Source of the DNA: DASRHY01 sp046765875
Lineage (GTDB): Bacteria > Actinomycetota > Actinomycetes > Propionibacteriales > Kribbellaceae
DNA length: 7,252 nucleotides
Assembly (NCBI GenBank): GCA_046765875.1
Contig: JBKPSJ010000068.1
Coordinates: 1 to 7,252, forward strand
Direction: 5' to 3'
Below, piece after piece: positions 5,060 through 7,252 of the stretch. The notes beneath the pieces are model-generated. The model worked only from the letters and a program-made list of their open reading frames with translations. It was not told the DNA's origin and made no database searches. The position numbers and the translations under genes were made by a program. How positions within the stretch are numbered: position 1 is the stretch's first letter; the number at the start of each line of letters is the position of its first letter.

Positions 5060-5075
5060 ACCGCCCGTGAGCGGT
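5060..5075 (-). terminator. Weak terminator-like hairpin
   Basis: ACCGC and GCGGT arms enclose a 6-base loop and begin two bases beyond the stop of the gene ending at 5078. There is no T-run and the stem is short, so termination is uncertain. The 72-base gap also holds GTCGATGT at 5032-5039, shared with the operator-like core at 4259-4310. Confidence 0.3.
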
Positions 5076-5077
5076 GA

Positions 5078-5332
5078 TCACTCCTCGATGGTGATCCCCT
5101 GGAGCGCCGTGCACACCTCGGCCCACTTCTCGGTCACGTCCACCATCACCACCGCCGGTACCTCCAGGCGCAGGGTGTTGATCGTCTTCTCCATCGCCTC
5201 CAGCGCCGCCAGGAGTCGGCCGATGGACCCGCCGACGGGCTCGACGTAGCCCTTGCGTTCACAGCAGTCCAGGATCGCTCCCTCGCGCAAGGTCAGTGTG
5301 TCGCCGCAGGCACAGGCGTAGGTGTGGATCAT
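5078..5332 (-). CDS. Small Cys-containing protein with predicted helix (84 aa)
   Basis: The start is placed at ATG 5332; the frame is open far upstream but that part has no coding character. A GTG four codons earlier is an alternative, and neither has a clear Shine-Dalgarno. The N-terminus reads HTYACACGDTLTLREGAI, then DCCERKGY, giving C7-x-C9 and C23-C24, which could form a compact zinc site. Residues about 35-58 (SIGRLLAALEAMEKTINTLR) form an amphipathic, probably coiled-coil helix, followed by a Val-rich strand and WAEVCTALQGI. The likely architecture is a small metal-binding head plus a helical oligomerisation segment. I do not recognise the family. Confidence 0.75.
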   Translation of the reverse strand: MIHTYACACGDTLTLREGAILDCCERKGYVEPVGGSIGRLLAALEAMEKTINTLRLEVPAVVMVDVTEKWAEVCTALQGITIEE

Positions 5333-5671
5333 GGCGGCGCACACTAGCGGTGTCGGATGGCTCCTTGTGAGAGGCGTCCCCCTGAAGACGGTGCTCCGGC
5401 TCAAAGGTCCCGGACTGGGTCCGAGCGCCAGGTTGGCCGTTGGAGCGGTGTCCAAGGTCTGAGGCAGTCTCCGAGTGCTGCTCATCACAGTAGGGTCGTT
5501 GCGGAGCCATCCGACGCCCGGGAACATACCGTCGATGAACGCCAGCGCCAACACCGGCCCCGGCACTACCGTTGCCCGTGGCGTCCTCGACGGGCTACGT
5601 GACCGGGGCGTCCGCCCGCACCTCTGACACGGACACCCGTCGGGGGCGTTCACTCCGGTGATGACGCGAAG
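5333..5671. other. About 340 bases with no supported gene
   Basis: I see no convincing gene here. Frames are open on both strands, but their translations are Arg/Pro/Ser-rich shadows. A small hairpin lies at 5411-5423 (CGGAC, loop TGG, GTCCG). A 30-codon plus-strand frame at 5535-5627 has GC-rich codons but no ribosome binding site. No tRNA features (for example a GGTTCGA-type T-loop) are visible. It may be a non-coding or decayed segment, or the leader of the gene starting at 5332. Confidence 0.45.
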
Positions 5672-5697
5672 GAGGGGGCCCCCGAAGAGGCCCCCTC
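5672..5697 (-). terminator. Strong terminator-like hairpin
   Basis: GAGGGGGCC (5672-5680) and GGCCCCCTC (5689-5697) form a perfect 9-base GC stem with an 8-base loop, starting eight bases past the stop of the secreted-protein gene. There is little T after it in either direction, but GC-rich hairpins without a T-run are common terminators in actinobacteria and their phages. Confidence 0.65.
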
Positions 5698-5705
5698 TCG
5701 TCACG

Positions 5706-5915
5706 TCACTTCGGGATGGTTGAGTTGCAGTCGGGCCCGTTGTCCGCCGGGCGGTCGGAGTTGATGTTGCACTGCCCCGGCGTCGCGATCTGCGTGTCGA
5801 TCGGCTGGATCGGATGCGGTGGGTGGCCGTTGGGGTTGGTGTCGACCTCGGCCCGGGCGACTCCACCGCCCAGGCCTGCGGCCACGACGGCAGCCCCGAT
5901 CAACAGCTTCTTCAT
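5706..5915 (-). CDS. Small secreted protein with signal peptide (69 aa)
   Basis: ATG 5915 is preferred over the GTG at 5960 because it starts a textbook signal peptide: MKK, a hydrophobic core LLIGAAVVAAGLGGGVA, and an A-R-A cleavage box before EVDTNPNG. The mature part is about 47 residues, rich in Pro, Asn and Asp, with HPPHPIQPIDTQ and two Cys (GQCNI, PDCNST) that could form one disulfide. There is no lipobox, so it should be released rather than lipidated. Small exported proteins occur in some actinophages, and the function is unknown. It is followed by a strong hairpin terminator. The ribosome binding site is unclear, with only a purine-rich GGGAGGGAG about 18 bases upstream. Confidence 0.78.
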   Translation of the reverse strand: MKKLLIGAAVVAAGLGGGVARAEVDTNPNGHPPHPIQPIDTQIATPGQCNINSDRPADNGPDCNSTIPK

Positions 5916-5984
5916 GTCTCGCCCGCTTTCTCCCTCCCGCCTGTTGGGAGGTGGCGGCACCGTAACACAGTGCCGGTGTACTTC

Positions 5985-6197
5985 TCACTCCGGCAGGTAC
6001 ACCCACTGCTGCTTCATCACGTCCCAGTGCCGTTTCAACACCGACTGTGTGTCGTCCTCCCACACCGGCTCCTCCTCCAGCCCCGGCCCCTCTCCCTCCT
6101 CCCGGCGCATCACGATCAGCTGGCGCACCGTCTCCAGTGCGGCGCCCAACTGCCGCTCCAACTCCTCCAACCGGCGCAGGTACTCGTTCTCGTCCAT
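5985..6197 (-). CDS. Small coiled-coil protein (70 aa)
   Basis: ATG 6197 begins MDENEYLRRLEELERQLGAA, a heptad-like amphipathic helix continuing to about residue 32, then an acidic linker (EEGEGPGLEEEPVWEDD) and a short C-terminal helix with HWDVMKQQWVYLPE. The composition is charged, with no Cys and no membrane segment. It is probably a small oligomeric helical protein, and I recognise no named family. No Shine-Dalgarno is visible, so the mRNA may have a short leader from the candidate -10 at 6232-6237. It is the first leftward gene beside the large non-coding region and is separated by 69 bases from the secreted-protein gene. Confidence 0.75.
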   Translation of the reverse strand: MDENEYLRRLEELERQLGAALETVRQLIVMRREEGEGPGLEEEPVWEDDTQSVLKRHWDVMKQQWVYLPE

Positions 6198-6231
6198 GGC
6201 ACAACGCTAGCCGTTGGTCGTAGGCAACGTC

Positions 6232-6237
6232 ATTGTA
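6232..6237 (-). promoter_or_regulatory. Candidate -10 element TACAAT
   Basis: TACAAT, one base from the TATAAT consensus, lies 34 bases upstream of ATG 6197 in leftward orientation. No convincing -35 is present. A similar AAGTACACAATTG string lies upstream at about 6308-6320 and may be a second promoter or a regulatory copy. Confidence 0.35.
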
Positions 6238-6392
6238 CTTTCGCTCCCTGAGGCCGCCCATTCCCATAGTCACGGTAGGGGGAGCGGGTGTGGTCGTGGG
6301 GCGCATCAATTGTGTACTTCCTTGGGTGGTATACGACGGTAGATGAGTAAGGCGAGATCGAGGGTCCACTCGTAGAACCGTGCGGGACTCCT

Positions 6393-6419
6393 GCGCCAGC
6401 CGCCCCCGGCGGCGTGCGC
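6393..6419. repeat. Hairpin 1
   Basis: Inner 6-base stem GCCGCC/GGCGGC with loop CCC, a 2x2 internal loop, then an outer GCGC/GCGC stem. It has the same architecture as the hairpins at 6599 and 6669. Confidence 0.6.
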
Positions 6420-6436
6420 TTAAGGGTGGGGGGGTC

Positions 6437-6451
6437 TCGTTGCAAGTGCAA
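6437..6451. repeat. 15-base element, copy 1
   Basis: TCGTTGCAAGTGCAA, identical to 6805-6819. It contains the inverted repeat GTTGCA-AG-TGCAA(C), imperfect here because the last base of the palindrome is T. Confidence 0.7.
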
Positions 6452-6498
6452 TGACGTTGTGCGTCTGCCCGCATAGCGGTCAGAAGCACAGCGTCGGT

Positions 6499-6525
6499 GT
6501 GCGCATTGATTATGTAGCTGCGCAC
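6499..6525. repeat. Hairpin 2
   Basis: 7-base arms GTGCGCA and TGCGCAC enclose a 13-base A/T-rich loop. It ends where the first CGCCCATAGTGTC repeat begins. Confidence 0.55.
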
Positions 6526-6537
6526 GCCCATAGTGTC
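6525..6537 (+). repeat. CGCCCATAGTGTC direct repeat, copy 1
   Basis: Identical to 6587-6599. Both copies run into the 5' arm of a hairpin (6533-6569 and 6599-6629). An inverted partial copy, CTATGGGCG, is at 6728-6736. Confidence 0.65.
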
Positions 6538-6569
6538 CAATGGCGTGCCGGAGGCACGGCCATTGACAC
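6533..6569. repeat. Hairpin 3
   Basis: Arms CAATGGCGTGCC and GGCACG-G-CCATTG pair over 12 bases with one bulged G and a GGA loop, extended by GTGT/ACAC with a bulged C. About 16 pairs in total. Confidence 0.65.
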
Positions 6570-6586
6570 CATCGGTGCACTTGCTG

Positions 6587-6599
6587 CGCCCATAGTGTC
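6587..6599 (+). repeat. CGCCCATAGTGTC direct repeat, copy 2
   Basis: Exact match to 6525-6537, 62 bases downstream, ending on the first base of the next hairpin. Confidence 0.65.
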
Positions 6600-6629
6600 T
6601 GGTCGAGGCCAGAAATGGCCTCTGACCAG
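6599..6629. repeat. Hairpin 4 with GAAA tetraloop
   Basis: Outer stem CTGGTC/GACCAG, a small internal loop, inner stem AGGCCA/TGGCCT and a GAAA tetraloop on the plus strand. It is 31 bases long, the same as hairpin 6. Confidence 0.65.
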
Positions 6630-6643
6630 GCACGATGGCCTCG

Positions 6644-6658
6644 CAGCGTACAACGCTG
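6644..6658. repeat. Hairpin 5
   Basis: CAGCGT/ACGCTG stem of 6 bases with loop ACA. Its 3' part belongs to the direct repeat TACAACGCTG found at 6649-6658 and 6747-6756. Confidence 0.55.
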
Positions 6659-6668
6659 TTGAGCATTT

Positions 6669-6699
6669 GAGCCATATGCGCCTCCGGCGCAATTGGCTC
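6669..6699. repeat. Hairpin 6
   Basis: Outer stem GAGCCA/TGGCTC, a 2x2 internal loop, inner stem TGCGCC/GGCGCA and loop TCC. It is 31 bases long and starts exactly 70 bases after hairpin 4. Confidence 0.65.
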
Positions 6700-6754
6700 T
6701 ATGCGCACCAGGGTGGTGGAGGGCCCTCTATGGGCGCGCACGCACCTACAACGC

Positions 6755-6794
6755 TGGTGTGAATGCGCACGCCTACGGCGGCGCAATCACACCA
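6755..6794. repeat. Hairpin 7, longest of the array
   Basis: Three stacked stems: TGGTGTGA/TCACACCA (8), TGCGC/GCGCA (5) and CGCC/GGCG (4), separated by an A-A mismatch and a bulged A, with loop TAC. The 3' arm can also pair with TGGTGT at 6796-6801, giving a mutually exclusive fold. Confidence 0.65.
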
Positions 6795-6804
6795 ATGGTG
6801 TAGA

Positions 6805-6821
6805 TCGTTGCAAGTGCAACG
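6805..6821. repeat. 15-base element, copy 2, with complete palindrome
   Basis: TCGTTGCAAGTGCAACG: identical to copy 1 over 15 bases, and here a complete inverted repeat with 7-base arms CGTTGCA and TGCAACG around AG. Confidence 0.7.
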
Positions 6822-7096
6822 TCTATGAACGGGCCCGGGGCCGTGAATAGGGAACTATGCGCTGAGCTGGGGTGGGAGCTGGGGCTGCGAGAGCGCAGGA
6901 CCACGAAGAGGATGCTGGTGTGTGTCGTTGCTACATGGACGCCTGGAGCACACAGGAAGTGCAACATCAGTGTGCGTGCTCATGTACATGCCTGCACCCG
7001 TCCTACTCACAGTGCTACCTATGCACATAGGGCTGGGAGGACCAATTGGATGAGGGGCGCCACTGGGTACCGGGGGCGTGTGCCACTGTGGGGGCC

Positions 7097-7252
7097 ATGA
7101 GTGATGACGTCATGGGCAAGTTGACCGCCGCTTATGAAGCCGGGGAGATCATGCAGGAGCAGTACGAAGGCAAGGTGCACGAGCTGTACGGGCGGATGTT
7201 CCGGCGCTTCGTGTTGGACCGGAGCGAGGACATGACCGGTGTCAGTGGTACT
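7097..7252 (+). CDS. Partial TGVSGT-type small protein, C-terminus beyond the window
   Basis: ATG 7097 opens a plus-strand frame that runs to the edge for 52 codons. The first 36 residues are helical and charged (LTAAYEAGEIMQEQYEGKVH), then RRFVLDRSEDMTGVSGT. From memory, 'R-F-V-L-x-R-x-x-D-x-TGVSGTG' followed by a 'VAEGV-x-F-x-DG' strand is a very common small domain in actinobacterial phages and hosts, of unknown function, usually about 90 residues. The N-terminal helix is an extension compared with that core. There is only a weak G-rich ribosome binding site. It is the sole plus-strand gene and marks a divergent junction; codon use fits a real GC-rich gene. Confidence 0.65.
   Translation, partial: MSDDVMGKLTAAYEAGEIMQEQYEGKVHELYGRMFRRFVLDRSEDMTGVSGT

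Larger units (their letters stand above)
6198..7096. other. Large divergent non-coding region with hairpin array
   Basis: About 900 bases without a supported gene separate the leftward gene at 6197 from the rightward gene at 7097. Third-position bias typical of the neighbours is absent and A/T is more frequent. It carries at least seven imperfect hairpins between 6393 and 6898, several short direct repeats, and perfect palindromes GAGGGCCCTC (6719-6728) and CATGTACATG (6981-6990). A near-palindrome with arms CCTATG and CATAGG lies at 7018-7031. Candidate roles are a replication origin, a structured RNA or a divergent control region; none can be decided here. Confidence 0.6.

Noticed and set aside
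5535..5627. A 30-codon plus-strand frame in the gap
   Set aside because: Codons are GC-rich and the product is not absurd, but there is no ribosome binding site and nothing supports it.
6340..6420. tRNA-like segment
   Set aside because: No T-loop consensus, no anticodon stem and no acceptor pairing could be assembled.
5701..6786. A 361-codon minus-strand open frame
   Set aside because: It runs through the hairpin region and across the coiled-coil and signal-peptide genes in another frame, with an Arg/Pro/Gly-rich translation and no start signals.
6393..6794. CRISPR array
   Set aside because: The hairpins differ in sequence and spacing; there is no constant repeat with unique spacers.
6825..7100. 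A 91-codon plus-strand frame that ends in ATGA overlap with the gene at 7097
   Set aside because: The overlap is suggestive, but codon third positions lack the neighbours' GC bias, there is no ribosome site, it crosses hairpins, and the product has no recognisable feature.

Overview
The window looks like part of an actinobacteriophage genome, or a prophage in a high-GC actinobacterium. It is GC-rich and packed with short genes, almost all on the minus strand, and neighbours often overlap by a few bases. Family content also fits: a KTSC-domain protein, a MerR-type helix-turn-helix protein, tiny Cys-rich proteins, a small THDG/DPC-type protein and the start of a TGVSGT-type protein. No integrase, terminase, capsid or tail gene is visible, so the phage assignment is inference.

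Layout, reading leftward as the minus-strand genes are transcribed. From 6197 to 5078 lie a small coiled-coil protein, a small secreted protein with a signal peptide and a terminator-like hairpin, a gap of about 340 bases with no supported gene, and a small Cys-containing protein. From 5005 to 3836 lie a MerR-like protein, two tiny zinc-binding-type proteins (one only 36 residues) and a helix-turn-helix protein with a histone H1-like tail. Three copies of a palindromic operator-like motif overlap the candidate promoter of that last gene.

From 3720 to the left edge runs one dense operon: a KTSC protein, a 249-residue unknown, then six consecutive small proteins, a 61-residue protein and a partial gene that runs off the window. 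The six are the most striking content. Each begins with nearly the same 11-13 residues (consensus M-P-A-D-E-H-L-G-x-Q-F), but what follows differs: an ART-like domain, a second ART domain with R-S-E residues, a papain-like Cys-His-Asp domain, and three GNAT-type acetyltransferase domains. Four of the five junctions between these six genes are TGATG, and three tags are nearly identical at the DNA level. This reads as a cassette array in which a common N-terminal tag is attached to interchangeable protein-modifying enzymes. A targeting or virion-packaging signal for ejected enzymes is my leading hypothesis; the sequence does not prove it.

The right end (6198-7096) holds about 900 bases without a supported gene. 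It contains a series of imperfect hairpins with similar architecture but different sequence, short direct repeats beside them, and two identical 15-base elements 368 bases apart. A partial plus-strand gene begins at 7097, so this is a divergent intergenic region, perhaps an origin, a regulatory region or a structured RNA.
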